NCBI GenBank assembly: GCA_020440825.1
Contig: JAGRNJ010000018.1
Location: forward strand, 1 to 57,092
DNA length: 57,092 bases
Source: Leptospiraceae bacterium
GTDB taxonomy: Bacteria > Spirochaetota > Leptospiria > Turneriellales > Turneriellaceae
Reading direction: 5' to 3'
The position numbers and the translations under genes are program-made. Below are positions 35,991 through 44,943 of the stretch, in pieces. The notes beneath the pieces are model-generated. The model had not been told where the DNA came from, did no database searches, and saw only the letters and a list, made by a program, of their open reading frames with translations. Positions within the stretch are counted from its first letter, which is position 1; the number at the start of each line of letters is the position of its first letter.

Positions 35991-37036
35991 CCCGGGAAAT
36001 TCAAGGTACCTGCTGCTGATTTCTGTGCAGAATTTGTGTAAGTGTAGGTAGCCGAATTATTAGCGAAGGCAACAGTTCCAGAACCGGAATATGCACCGGT
36101 AAATGTAAACGTCGCCGAGCCAGAGGTCGGCAGACAATTTGCCATCGAAATAACTACATCGTTAAAGACAACAGAAACAGATGAAGTAACCGGGGCCGAG
36201 ATTGAATTTGTGATCGTACCGGTAATGGTTCTGGTTCGCGCTGAAGATGCAGCATTGGTTGCAATGGTGGCTGTGCCCGAGATGGCGTGGGTAAAGAGAG
36301 TAGAACCCGCACTGTTTTTACCGGTCTTGGTCAGGGTATGCACCTGGGAAATACTGGCGGTAAAACCAGCGGCGAATGTTCCGCCGACGCTAGAGAATGT
36401 CCCTACATGAGAAAGCGGTGACGCAGGAGAGGGTGTTGCCCCAGTACAAGTAAGGTTTGCCCCGGTGCCGACGGTTTCGACCTTTTGCCCGTTTGAGCGG
36501 CGGGTGATTGAAAAACCAACTGGAGCCCGCGAATGAGTTGCAGTGTTTGCCACATTAGGATTATTTACATCTGCTGCAGATGTATGACAAATTTGCGTTG
36601 CCCCGGCAACAATATACTGGTCAGATTTACGGGAACAGTCTGTGTAAGTTTTAACAGAATAGATCCTGTCACCGTTTACAAATGATGGGTTCACATTCAC
36701 CTTACCAGAAGTTGAAATATGATCATTAAACCCGGTCTGGCAGGCAATATCAAACGCTGTTGCGTGTAAACTCTGCATGCCCGGCAAAAAGCGTATCATT
36801 TTATCAAGCAAACGCTCTTCTTCGGGCAGAATATTATTTGCAATAAACCTTTCTGATGAAGTAGAAATAACAGAGAGGTCAGCAGTACCTTCGAAAACCC
36901 CATCAAACACAGATTCCAGTGCATATTGTACCTGTAGAGATTCTGGTGCTGCATCTGAATTCTCACTCAGGTTAGTGCAACCGGCCAGAACAGTGAATAA
37001 AGACAGAATTAGAGCATTTATCTGGAATACTTTCAA
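35975..37036 (-). CDS. Ser/Thr-rich lipoprotein of unknown function
   Basis: The 353-residue protein has a classic lipoprotein signal (ALILSLFTVLAGC, lipid Cys at residue 20). Residues about 180-353 are low-complexity Ser/Thr/Ala/Gly with alternating polar and hydrophobic residues, as in surface beta-structures; the underlying DNA is richer in GC than the neighbours. Four other cysteines could form pairs. I do not recognise the family. A surface role is inference from composition and from the adjoining envelope genes. Confidence 0.7.
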   Translation of the reverse strand: MKVFQINALILSLFTVLAGCTNLSENSDAAPESLQVQYALESVFDGVFEGTADLSVISTSSERFIANNILPEEERLLDKMIRFLPGMQSLHATAFDIACQTGFNDHISTSGKVNVNPSFVNGDRIYSVKTYTDCSRKSDQYIVAGATQICHTSAADVNNPNVANTATHSRAPVGFSITRRSNGQKVETVGTGANLTCTGATPSPASPLSHVGTFSSVGGTFAAGFTASISQVHTLTKTGKNSAGSTLFTHAISGTATIATNAASSARTRTITGTITNSISAPVTSSVSVVFNDVVISMANCLPTSGSATFTFTGAYSGSGTVAFANNSATYTYTNSAQKSAAGTLNFPGCLNQ

Positions 37037-37089
37037 AATATACCGCCGAAAACTATTGCAGACCGCCAGTTTAGAATGTCAATCAATAA

Positions 37090-37602
37090 TCAGGGTAACG
37101 TTACAGTTCTTTGCGGCGAAGAGTGGGTCAGGTTGCCATTGCCATCATAACCCCAGACGGCCCAGTAATATGTCCCGGCTGGCGGGCTGGTCTGTGCCCC
37201 GGTGAAATTTCCTGTCCCCGGGTCAAAAGCATAGAGTGTCACCCGAGTCTGTAAACCCGCAGAAAAACCACCTAAGCCGGTTCTACTGCCATACTTGAAG
37301 TTTTGTACATTCGAAACCTTATTGTCTGCAGTGGTAATCGGTGCATCAAATAAGGCAAACACCAGAAAAGCGACCCCATTCGGAGCGTTGTATCGAAAGT
37401 GGTCAGTGGTATTGTATGTGGCTGTTGTGAGAGGCAAACGCAACTCAACATCTTCCAGACCGGCAAACACGGGAGTCTTAGGTTGATTATCCTGTTCTGA
37501 GTTGGTACAAGAGACAGTTAAAAAGATTGCGATTCCCAATGTGCAGTAGATTTTAACGAATAATTTGGTGAAAAAATAGGCGGATGTATTTCTTTGTTTC
37601 AT
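37090..37602 (-). CDS. Small lipoprotein of unknown function
   Basis: The start at 37602 is chosen for its ribosome-binding site (GAGGGA) and a signal that ends in FLTVSC; the frame is open upstream but those residues overlap the PEGA-protein gene. The 170-residue product has the lipid Cys at about residue 31. The C-terminal 60 residues end in strands (TYYWAVWGYDGNGNLTHSS) that resemble a single fibronectin III or Ig-like domain. It follows the PEGA/barrel gene by 7 bp and is probably part of the same unit. Confidence 0.65.
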   Translation of the reverse strand: MKQRNTSAYFFTKLFVKIYCTLGIAIFLTVSCTNSEQDNQPKTPVFAGLEDVELRLPLTTATYNTTDHFRYNAPNGVAFLVFALFDAPITTADNKVSNVQNFKYGSRTGLGGFSAGLQTRVTLYAFDPGTGNFTGAQTSPPAGTYYWAVWGYDGNGNLTHSSPQRTVTLP

Positions 37603-37609
37603 ATATCCC

Positions 37610-38932
37610 TCAAAAATAACTTCGAATGCCTGCGGCAATCTGCCAGGAATGCATTTCAATCTGGGTTTGGGTAGCAACGAGACCACCGATGATTCCCTGC
37701 GAAGAATGCACCGTGCGATTGATTTTACCCGGTACAAATTCATACCGAATTTCAGCATACGGTGAGATGCTGCGACCCGGTAAAAATTCGAGACCTGCAC
37801 TGGCCATCAGCTTGAATTTCAAACCTGAATCCAGTTCTTCTTCGTCTTGCTCACCATTGATCAACCTTGCACGATAATCTGTGTATTGAAGGCCACCCAT
37901 GCCAAAACCAAACCAGGGGGCCACCGAGGTAAATGATTTGAATGGATGGATTTCTGCCAGCAAGCCATAATTAAAAACAGAGTATTTGCGGGTCTGTTCA
38001 ACATTTGCATTAAACGGGCTGGCTAGACTATAGCTGTGACTCATTCTGTGCCAGGAAATTTCGGCCCGAAAGTTATAAATGCGATAACCGGCCCCAATAT
38101 GAAACTGGGCAGTCTGTGCATTTCTAACCACATTTTCAAGAGGGACAATATGCAAAAAGGCAAGCCCGGCAAAACCTCGCAAGTTTGAGCGACGGGGTAC
38201 CAGATTCCCGCGAATTTCTTCTGTCTCTCCCGGGTCTAATTCAACCGTGATTGATTCTTCTTCAAAACCGGGTTTTATAAAAACAAAAGTATGGGAACCG
38301 GGGTTCACAGCTTTCTTCTGAATAGGAGTTTTGCCAATCGAAACCCCATTCATAGTAACAGATGCATTTTCAGGATTCGAGAACAGAACAACATATGATG
38401 ACTTGTTTCCGCTCTGTGATGGCAACATTGAAGAAAATTCAGAACTTACGCGATCAAACAATTCTGCAAGCGGGGCATCGACTCGTCTTGCAGACTCAAT
38501 TTCCCCGGTTATCACATTGACCAGATTCAGGTTAACGGTTACAGATTCCGGGGTGCCTGAAAATGAACCCAAGATCAAATAATCTGCATTGAGTAATTTT
38601 CGCGTCGAATCTCTCTGGCGCTCTGCAATTAGTCCCGATTGTTCCCATTCAATCTCTTTTAAAATCTCGGCAACGCGTCTGCGTTCGATCGCAGTATAAG
38701 CAGGATGATCGGCAATCACTGGAGTCAAAGAATCTGGCAAAGCATCCTTTAAGTACCTTAAACCGGGAGAGTTATCGAGCTGTTGAAAGGCAACCACTGC
38801 AATATTTGCAGAATTGGCGAGCGTGGCGACGGGCAGCACAAAATAACCCGATACTAGGATGGCAAAGAGTTTTGATCTCATTTTAAAAACCCAGACCCAG
38901 CTTTCCCATGGTGCCCCATGAGAAAAGTTCAT
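37610..38932 (-). CDS. CsgG/LpoB-like domain, PEGA domain and outer-membrane barrel fusion
   Basis: The 440-residue protein starts with an ATG that overlaps the universal stress gene's stop by 4 bp; an internal ATG at codon 18 (38881) gives a better signal peptide (MRSKLFAILVSGYFVLP) and may be the true start. Order: signal; CsgG/LpoB-like domain about 43-170 (IAVVAFQQLDNSPGL, AIERRRVAEILKEIEWEQSG, ADYLILGSFS); PEGA domain about 180-242 (VTMNGVSIGKTPIQ); then a beta-barrel of about 190 residues ending in IAAGIRSYF. It joins a periplasmic polymer-binding part to an outer-membrane anchor. The role is unknown. Confidence 0.8.
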   Translation of the reverse strand: MNFSHGAPWESWVWVFKMRSKLFAILVSGYFVLPVATLANSANIAVVAFQQLDNSPGLRYLKDALPDSLTPVIADHPAYTAIERRRVAEILKEIEWEQSGLIAERQRDSTRKLLNADYLILGSFSGTPESVTVNLNLVNVITGEIESARRVDAPLAELFDRVSSEFSSMLPSQSGNKSSYVVLFSNPENASVTMNGVSIGKTPIQKKAVNPGSHTFVFIKPGFEEESITVELDPGETEEIRGNLVPRRSNLRGFAGLAFLHIVPLENVVRNAQTAQFHIGAGYRIYNFRAEISWHRMSHSYSLASPFNANVEQTRKYSVFNYGLLAEIHPFKSFTSVAPWFGFGMGGLQYTDYRARLINGEQDEEELDSGLKFKLMASAGLEFLPGRSISPYAEIRYEFVPGKINRTVHSSQGIIGGLVATQTQIEMHSWQIAAGIRSYF

Positions 38933-39756
38933 CGCACTAAATATAAAGAAGCAGGTGCAAATTTTAAAATTCGAGCAGAAGTACTGCCAAGCAGTACCTG
39001 GCGCACTTTTGATTTTCGAGAAGTACCGATAACAATCATATCGATATTGTGGTCAGTTGCATAGTCGAGCACTACCTGGTGAGGTAAACCCCATAAATTT
39101 TCTTTTGTAACTTTTACGCCACTCAGGTCGATATCTTTCAAAAAGTCATTTACTTTCGCAATTTGGTCGAGCCTGAATTTTTCTTCGTCTTTTTCGACTC
39201 GCTCTGCAGGCAAACCGAAAGGATTCACATCTGGTGCAGGAATCGCGTGCAGAACAATCAACTCTGCTCCGGTTTTGCGAGCCAGTTTTGCTGCACCATC
39301 GAGTGCCACTTTGCATTTTTCATCAAAGTCAATCGCAACAAGCAGTCTTTTGATATCTGGCTTTTTTATCAGCATCACAGAGCACTGAGATTCACGTACA
39401 ATCGCTTCAGCGGTTGTACCGGTAATCCATTCCCGTTTGGCACCCGGGTCTCCGCCACCGACTACTATCAAATCTGGATTATAGAGCTCTTCTGCTTCGA
39501 GAATTGAAAAAGCAGCACTGCCTTTTAAAATCTTCACCTGGTCTGGTTCTTTTTTGCCAATGATATCTGCATGTTTTTCTTGCAGTCTATTCAATGCCTC
39601 TTTTTCATACAACCCCGAATTGAGCCAGTCTTGCCAGAAACTGGTCACAATATGTACAGAAATGAGGTCAATGGTATAGGCACGGTGCAACTGGGTCAAA
39701 ACTTTCGCAGCTAGTTTCGACGACTCTTTGAAATCTGTGGCATAAAGAACCTTCAT
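38929..39756 (-). CDS. Universal stress protein with two Usp domains
   Basis: The 275-residue protein is a tandem UspA. The first domain (about 1-130) carries VVGGGDPGAKREWITGTTAE, and the second (about 135-275) IGTSRKSKVRQVLLGSTSARI, both versions of the G-x2-G-x9-G-S/T nucleotide loop, the second with a missing inner Gly. The second begins KRLLVAIDFDEKC. Two-domain Usp proteins bind ATP and respond to stress. It comes before the PEGA/barrel gene, with a 4-bp overlap, an odd partner for a cytoplasmic protein. Confidence 0.9.
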   Translation of the reverse strand: MKVLYATDFKESSKLAAKVLTQLHRAYTIDLISVHIVTSFWQDWLNSGLYEKEALNRLQEKHADIIGKKEPDQVKILKGSAAFSILEAEELYNPDLIVVGGGDPGAKREWITGTTAEAIVRESQCSVMLIKKPDIKRLLVAIDFDEKCKVALDGAAKLARKTGAELIVLHAIPAPDVNPFGLPAERVEKDEEKFRLDQIAKVNDFLKDIDLSGVKVTKENLWGLPHQVVLDYATDHNIDMIVIGTSRKSKVRQVLLGSTSARILKFAPASLYLVR

Positions 39757-39794
39757 AACAAGCGGTATACGGTGCCAGTTTACAATGTCAAGTT

Positions 39795-40310
39795 TTAATC
39801 TGCAGCTTTACGGTCTTGTATTTCTATAGGGGTTTTGATATAGGCATAAACTGCCAGAATAAGCCCGACGAGAAAAACCCCGCCCATGAAACCGAAGAAC
39901 ATGAATCGTTCTTTTGCCGCTTCCCGGCCCAATTCAGGTGCATAGATTGCCGCAAATAGCCATACCATGGGGTATAAAAAACCGCCGACAGAAATAAACC
40001 AGCTGCTAACGTCCCGCAACCTGCCACTTGAAACCATGAACTGTAGAAACAGCAATGCCGATAAAGCCATTGCACCAATACCTGTTGAATGAAAGTGATA
40101 GCGCTGATAATAGCGCCAGATTTTTTCTGCCTCACTCTCAATCTGTTTTTCCCGGGTTTCAGGGTCAGGATTTCTCATCGTAGGCTGGTTTTGCAACAAT
40201 CCACTGCGGATTACCCGCTTAAATGAATCTTCATTCACGCCGAACGCAATGGCAATTGTTACCCCGCCGATCATGGTTAACAGCGCCAAAATAAAAGGAA
40301 TTTTTTTCAT
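39795..40310 (-). CDS. Four-helix membrane protein of unknown function
   Basis: The 171-residue protein has a hydrophobic N-terminus (MKKIPFILALLTMIGGV) and three more membrane helices (about 75-93, 103-121, 135-155). The periplasmic loop between the first two is about 50 residues and charged. FHSTGIGAMALS includes a His at the membrane edge. No family is recognised. It is divergent from the permease at 40494 and 38 bp upstream of the universal stress gene, so it may start that operon. Confidence 0.6.
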   Translation of the reverse strand: MKKIPFILALLTMIGGVTIAIAFGVNEDSFKRVIRSGLLQNQPTMRNPDPETREKQIESEAEKIWRYYQRYHFHSTGIGAMALSALLFLQFMVSSGRLRDVSSWFISVGGFLYPMVWLFAAIYAPELGREAAKERFMFFGFMGGVFLVGLILAVYAYIKTPIEIQDRKAAD

Positions 40311-40378
40311 GGTCGATATTAACTGAAATGGTCGTACTGCAAAGATTTTTTCTGGTGCTCTAACAGGCGGGGTAATTT

Positions 40379-40397
40379 AACTTGTTTCGATCAAGTT
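40379..40397. promoter_or_regulatory. Inverted repeat AACTTG-N7-CAAGTT in a divergent promoter region
   Basis: Perfect 6-bp arms around TTTCGAT lie about 70 bases upstream of the minus-strand gene and 97-115 bases upstream of the permease start. It is operator-sized but no regulator gene is adjacent. It differs by one base in spacing from an FNR box. Confidence 0.3.
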
Positions 40398-40432
40398 TGC
40401 ACAGCTTAAGTTTTTGGCCACCGAATACTATC

Positions 40433-40451
40433 AAAGAATGACGTATTCTTT
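40433..40451. promoter_or_regulatory. Inverted repeat AAAGAAT-N5-ATTCTTT upstream of the permease
   Basis: Perfect 7-bp arms around GACGT, about 45 bases upstream of the permease start, are well placed for an operator or a leader hairpin. CTGCAG also occurs twice (40468-40488 region) between it and the start. Confidence 0.35.
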
Positions 40452-40493
40452 TGTTACTCTTGACGAACTGCAGGCTATTTGGCTGCAGTCGCT

Positions 40494-41840
40494 ATGTCAT
40501 ATTCGAGTGCATCACTGAAACGAACCCTGGGGCCACTCTCTGTCTGGGGACTTGGGGTTGGGTATGTTATCTCAGGAATGTATTTCGGCTGGAATCTGGG
40601 GTTACCGGAAGGTGGCCCTTATGGCATGCTGGTTGCAACTATCTTTGTTACTGTGATGTACGTTTGTTTTGTTCTGTCCTATTCTGAACTTGCTGCAGCA
40701 ATTCCCAGAGCTGGCGGGGCATTTGTCTATGCTCACCGAGCCCTTGGTCCCATGCCCGGCTTTATTGCCGGTGCTGCCCAGGGTATCGAATTTGTTTTTG
40801 CACCGCCAGCGATTGCTGCGGCCATAGGTGCCTATATCTCGATTTTTTTTCCCGATGCTTCGCCTATTTTTATTGCTATGGCTGCCTATATACTTTTTAC
40901 AGGACTCAACATCTATGGGGTGCAACAGTCTGCAATCTTTGGCATTATCATTACGATTCTGGCAGTGCTTGAACTGTTGCTTTTTGTAGGTCTTACATTA
41001 CCCCATTTCGAATGGGTACAGTTTCAAAAAAACCCATTGCCTAACGGCTGGTTCGGTGCCTTTGCTGCGATCCCCTATGCAATCTGGTTTTATCTTGCAA
41101 TCGAGGGAGTGGCCAATATAGCAGAAGAGGTAAAAAACCCGCAGCGAGATCTTTTTATTGGCTTTAACCTGGCCATGGCGACTCTTGTTCTATTGGCTCT
41201 TGCAGTTTTTTTCTCAGGAGTCGGCATTGCTGGCTGGGAAAGCATCGTTTACCCCGCCGGTTCAACCTCACCTTCTGACTCACCATTGCCGTTAGCCCTG
41301 GCAAAGGTGACGGGAGAGTCTCATGTGATGTATCACCTGCTGGTCAGTATTGGCTTGCTTGGGCTTTTGGCGTCATTCCATGGGATCATTCTGGTTGCCG
41401 GTCGCACCACAATGGAATTTGGACGGGTGGGTTATGCTCCTCAATTTATTGGCAAGGTACTGCAAAAGCGCCAGACACCTGCTTTCGCACTCATCGTAAA
41501 TATGGGTATTGGTTTCTGTGCTCTATTGACAGGTAAGACATCAGAAATCATAACCCTGGCTGTTTTTGGCGCGATCACTTTGTATATTGTGTCTTTGATT
41601 TCTGTTTTTAAATTGAGAAAAGTTGAACCTGAATTAGAAAGACCTTTTAAAACTCCGTTATACCCATTTATCCCGATGATCGCCCTTTCGATCGCTATAA
41701 TCTGTTTACTAGCTTTGATATATTTCAATTTTATTCTATTTCTGATTTACGGATTTTTATTGCTCATTGGCAGCATATGGTTTAAATTCTTTGTGAGCGG
41801 CGAAGCTAAAACCGCCCTGAATCTGAATTCTAATGTTTAA
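40494..41840 (+). CDS. Ethanolamine permease-type APC transporter
   Basis: The 448-residue protein (ATG at 40494; a TTG at 40479 is the alternative) has 12 predicted helices and is closest to ethanolamine permeases of the APC superfamily: GLGVGYVISGMYFGWNLGLPEGG, AAIPRAGGAFVYAHRALGP, FYLAIEGVANIAEEVKNPQRD and ILVAGRTTMEFGRVGYAP. Such permeases import ethanolamine for use as nitrogen or carbon source or for phosphatidylethanolamine. No ethanolamine ammonia-lyase gene is in the window; the next gene, 5 bp downstream, is unknown. Amino acid uptake is the alternative role. Confidence 0.85.
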   Translation: MSYSSASLKRTLGPLSVWGLGVGYVISGMYFGWNLGLPEGGPYGMLVATIFVTVMYVCFVLSYSELAAAIPRAGGAFVYAHRALGPMPGFIAGAAQGIEFVFAPPAIAAAIGAYISIFFPDASPIFIAMAAYILFTGLNIYGVQQSAIFGIIITILAVLELLLFVGLTLPHFEWVQFQKNPLPNGWFGAFAAIPYAIWFYLAIEGVANIAEEVKNPQRDLFIGFNLAMATLVLLALAVFFSGVGIAGWESIVYPAGSTSPSDSPLPLALAKVTGESHVMYHLLVSIGLLGLLASFHGIILVAGRTTMEFGRVGYAPQFIGKVLQKRQTPAFALIVNMGIGFCALLTGKTSEIITLAVFGAITLYIVSLISVFKLRKVEPELERPFKTPLYPFIPMIALSIAIICLLALIYFNFILFLIYGFLLLIGSIWFKFFVSGEAKTALNLNSNV

Positions 41841-41845
41841 CTGCC

Positions 41846-42946
41846 ATGCAAGAAAAGCAACATCCATTGCGCAAAGAAGATTTAAAGCTGGCCAAAGAAA
41901 TTGATCAACAAATAAATCAACTGAGCAAGCTTACCGGCGACAGAATATTATTGGTTAAAGAATCAGATACGCAGCAGCTAAAATACTCAAGCTTTGAAAG
42001 TCTTATACGCGAGTCTATTCTCGAACACCAAGCCATTGAAAATTCTTTTGCAGAGGGACATGTCTATTGCTGGCGATGCCAGCAATCCCGGGATGAGCAC
42101 ACCCAGCCTGCTTCAGAGAGAGAAGTATTTCTCGGATATTCTCCCCAGGGGCAGCCTCAATGGGGTGAGTTCGCACAGGCTCTATTAGATCTGAAAGACC
42201 CTCGCTATTACCTTGCTTTTGAAGAAAAACCTGTAATGCTGAGTCGATACCTGCCGGGCAGAGAGCTGTCAAAACTGCAGCTAAAAAGCCACGGCAAAGG
42301 AAATGCAGGTTACCGTATTCTCTCGCAGATATACCTGGGATATCTGCCCGGCCCGACCGGCAAAATGGCGCTGACGATACAGATCATTGAGTGGAAGAAG
42401 AAAAACGGTAAACGTTATCTTAATGTCAATATTATCGGCAAAGATTACACCAGTGCAACGTTGCGCGAACTTTTATCGAGAAAACCATATGCCGGCGTTT
42501 TCGAAGCGTTGACAATTCTGGAACAGAATATTGCGGCATTGCAGAACTCCATCCGCCTTAGCAGTACTGCAAAGGATAAAGCCGAAAAATACAGGCAGAT
42601 TCCTGTACTCATGAAAGAATTTGAAACTTCATTACAGAAATTGGCCCGTCGAAAAACTCGAAGAACCGAGCATGCACAGGCCAGACTCAGCGAAAAACGC
42701 CCGGTAAACAAAGCGCTCGATGACCTGCGAGCCGCCTCGAATGAGAACATCTTTAAAGAAAATAAAGATGACCGTAGAATAGTTATTGGCCCCAAGAATC
42801 GGGTACATGTTTTTGAGGCGGATGGCAAACATATCACATCTTTGACGCTCGATCGGGTTTCAATTGACCGACGCCTGAAAATTATGCGCTGGTTGCCGCT
42901 GGCATCAACAGAAAAAGAGCAACTGCGGCGAATACATGGCATTTAG
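41846..42946 (+). CDS. Unknown soluble protein, paired with the permease
   Basis: The 366-residue protein has no signal or membrane segment. A CWRC pair lies near residue 70; the N-terminal 100 residues include helical heptads, followed by a strand-rich middle (GYRILSQIYLGYLPGP) and a basic coiled region (KLARRKTRRTEHAQARL). The C-terminus has a short compact end. No family is recognised. It starts 5 bp after the permease stop, implying co-transcription, but no ribosome-binding site is obvious. A role in ethanolamine or amino acid handling would be guesswork. Confidence 0.6.
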   Translation: MQEKQHPLRKEDLKLAKEIDQQINQLSKLTGDRILLVKESDTQQLKYSSFESLIRESILEHQAIENSFAEGHVYCWRCQQSRDEHTQPASEREVFLGYSPQGQPQWGEFAQALLDLKDPRYYLAFEEKPVMLSRYLPGRELSKLQLKSHGKGNAGYRILSQIYLGYLPGPTGKMALTIQIIEWKKKNGKRYLNVNIIGKDYTSATLRELLSRKPYAGVFEALTILEQNIAALQNSIRLSSTAKDKAEKYRQIPVLMKEFETSLQKLARRKTRRTEHAQARLSEKRPVNKALDDLRAASNENIFKENKDDRRIVIGPKNRVHVFEADGKHITSLTLDRVSIDRRLKIMRWLPLASTEKEQLRRIHGI

Positions 42947-42973
42947 CGGTGAATATTCGATGCAAGGTGTATT

Positions 42974-43786
42974 TTATAGTTCCTGCAGTATTTGCAGTGA
43001 AGTCTGGCGAATCAAAGTAGACTCATGCTTGCGTGACAGATAACGCAGCCGGCGCACCACCGCAGGTTTATCAAGATAGTTTCGAAAAGCAAGAACGATT
43101 TCTCTCAGTTCAGCCAGATTCTCAGTATGAAAAGATCTGCGAAACAAATACGGAAAAGCACGGGCATCATCATACCAGAGCAAAGTACGATAGACCTCTG
43201 ACAGCACGGCGGGTTCTTTATCTTTCAAGCGAAACACAGCATCAAAGAAAAATTTTTTTTCATCTTGCTCATCGTCATAATTTCGCCACTGTCGAAACGC
43301 CTCTTCTCTAACCAGCCATTCTTCGTCTTTCGTCATTTTGACAATCTTTGGCAAGGCACTTGGGTCGAGCGGCAGGGCTCCGAATGCTTTCAAAGCTTCC
43401 CAGCGTACCATTGACCAGGGGTGATCAAGCAGTATGATAATTTCATACCGGTAGTCGTTCAACCGATAACCATTGATAATCTTGAGAGCAGAAATAATAA
43501 CCTGCGGGTGCTCATCTTGCAATGCAGCTTTTAAGATTGCAACTTCATTCGGTTCACGTACCGTTAAGATACTGATTCGTTCGAGAAATTCAATTTTTCT
43601 TGCCCAGTCAAGTTGAGAGAGAGTGTCAACATTTCTGTTATTGTCTGCCTTAATTTCAGGAGCAGAACTACATTTGATCATTAGAAAAATCATGACCAAT
43701 GCAGGAAAACAGATTCTGATAAAATCAGCAATTAATACGCCGTTCGATTTTTGCAGGGAATTTGGTTTTTCAGTAAATAAATTCAA
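42974..43786 (-). CDS. HEAT-repeat lipoprotein
   Basis: The start is uncertain. TTG at 43786 is chosen because AGG lies 7 bases upstream; it overlaps the outer-membrane gene by 17 bp. ATG at 43693 would leave too short a signal, and the frame is open to 43867. The product of about 270 residues has a lipoprotein signal (FIRICFPALVMIFLMIKC) followed by four to five HEAT-like repeats (ALKIINGYR, EALKAFGALP, EEAFRQWRNYDD). HEAT arrays bind proteins; the mature form is probably periplasmic. It is the last gene of the minus-strand unit starting with the outer-membrane gene. Confidence 0.6.
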   Translation of the reverse strand: MNLFTEKPNSLQKSNGVLIADFIRICFPALVMIFLMIKCSSAPEIKADNNRNVDTLSQLDWARKIEFLERISILTVREPNEVAILKAALQDEHPQVIISALKIINGYRLNDYRYEIIILLDHPWSMVRWEALKAFGALPLDPSALPKIVKMTKDEEWLVREEAFRQWRNYDDEQDEKKFFFDAVFRLKDKEPAVLSEVYRTLLWYDDARAFPYLFRRSFHTENLAELREIVLAFRNYLDKPAVVRRLRYLSRKHESTLIRQTSLQILQEL

Positions 43787-44795
43787 ATGTAACCTGTAAT
43801 TTTTCAATTTGATTCGACTCAGTCCAGAAGAACGACGGAATAAAACTCGAAGCAAGTGAAAAATCAATTCTCAGTTTGTCACCCCAGAAATCTGAGCCTG
43901 CAATACCACCAAAACCAAGCGTCCAGAGAATCTGCCGTTCATTACCGCCAGAGAAGTCAAAAAAGTCTTCAGTAAACATTCCCGTTCTAAAAACAAGACC
44001 CGGCCACCAGGGCATTGGGAAATCGGCTCCTACCCGGGGGTGAAAATTGCCAAAAAATCCTCTTCGAAAATTAGGGGTAATGTCTACACCGTTTCTTCGA
44101 AAGTATGTTCCGGCAAACGATGCATGCTCTACTTCAAATGCCAATTTGACTTTTTTTATGTGAGTCGAGACCCCGAATTTGAAAAAATCAGGCAGTTTTT
44201 CATCAACTAGAGCTCCGGTTGAAAAGGGCTGATAACTGAGTTCTGCACCGGGTCGAAAGAACATACCCAGTGTAAAAGAGTCAGCATGATAAAGAGCAGA
44301 TACAGACCATGTCGCTGACCAGGCGGCAAACCTGTCACTTTGCAGACCAACTAGTGCACCTCCGGTTACCCCAATGTTGACCCTGCGCGTCAGCGGATAC
44401 GCAGCTGCCGCTTCCATGGTATACACAATAAAATTATCATCGGGAAAACGGCGTTGAAAAGGAGATTGAATAATTACTCCGCCTCCCAGGTTTTCGGTTA
44501 TAGGTGCACCCCAGGCAAGCACAGGAATATATTGGGGTTGCAACGAAACCTGGGTTTGTATTCGATTGATGCGGGTTTGAGCATCAAGACCTACGGCAAA
44601 TGCAGATTCAGAGATATCAGCAAGATAAGATGGATTCTGGCCAATTGTACCAATGGAATCAATATTTGATACGCCGGTCGCTCCGGCTCCCATTGCCCTC
44701 GCCCCCGGTCGGTAAATATCATAGGGCCGGTAGACACCAGCTAAGCCCTGTGAAAAAAACATTAGAGCAACCGATGTGCATAGAAAGGTTCGCAT
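43770..44795 (-). CDS. Outer-membrane barrel, FadL/PorV-like
   Basis: The start at 44795 is chosen because a signal peptide begins there (MRTFLCTSVALMFFSQGLAG); 63 upstream codons are open but hydrophilic. The 341-residue product begins its mature part with RAMGAGATGVSNIDSIGTIGQNPSYLA, the N-terminal signature of FadL/PorV-type barrels, and continues with alternating strands to an aromatic C-terminus (FEFIY). FadL proteins pass hydrophobic compounds through the outer membrane; PorV-types serve secretion. Which applies here is not clear. It precedes the HEAT lipoprotein on the same strand. Confidence 0.65.
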   Translation of the reverse strand: MRTFLCTSVALMFFSQGLAGVYRPYDIYRPGARAMGAGATGVSNIDSIGTIGQNPSYLADISESAFAVGLDAQTRINRIQTQVSLQPQYIPVLAWGAPITENLGGGVIIQSPFQRRFPDDNFIVYTMEAAAAYPLTRRVNIGVTGGALVGLQSDRFAAWSATWSVSALYHADSFTLGMFFRPGAELSYQPFSTGALVDEKLPDFFKFGVSTHIKKVKLAFEVEHASFAGTYFRRNGVDITPNFRRGFFGNFHPRVGADFPMPWWPGLVFRTGMFTEDFFDFSGGNERQILWTLGFGGIAGSDFWGDKLRIDFSLASSFIPSFFWTESNQIEKLQVTFEFIY

Positions 44796-44943
44796 TTTTT
44801 TATTTTGAAATATGCTTACCGATTTCAAAAGCAGTTTTATAGCCTGTTTGCTGTAAAGTTGTTCTGTCAATGTAGTTCTCCCAAGCTGAATTCTTAATAA
44901 ACTTAAGTTTTTGACCGCCCTCTGGGCACAAGGCAAATTACCC

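Noticed and set aside
40382-40395. FNR-like box (TTG-N-ATCAA) upstream of the permease
   Set aside because: The spacing is one base short of TTGAT-N4-ATCAA and one arm is imperfect. It is kept only as a generic inverted repeat.
42445-42942. Minus-strand open frame of 165 codons opposite the unknown protein
   Set aside because: It is a shadow; it is Ser/Arg/Phe-rich and has no ribosome-binding site. The plus-strand gene fits its neighbour's spacing.
44845-44880. TTGACA with TATAAA upstream of the FadL/PorV-like gene
   Set aside because: The spacing of 23 bases is too long for a normal promoter.
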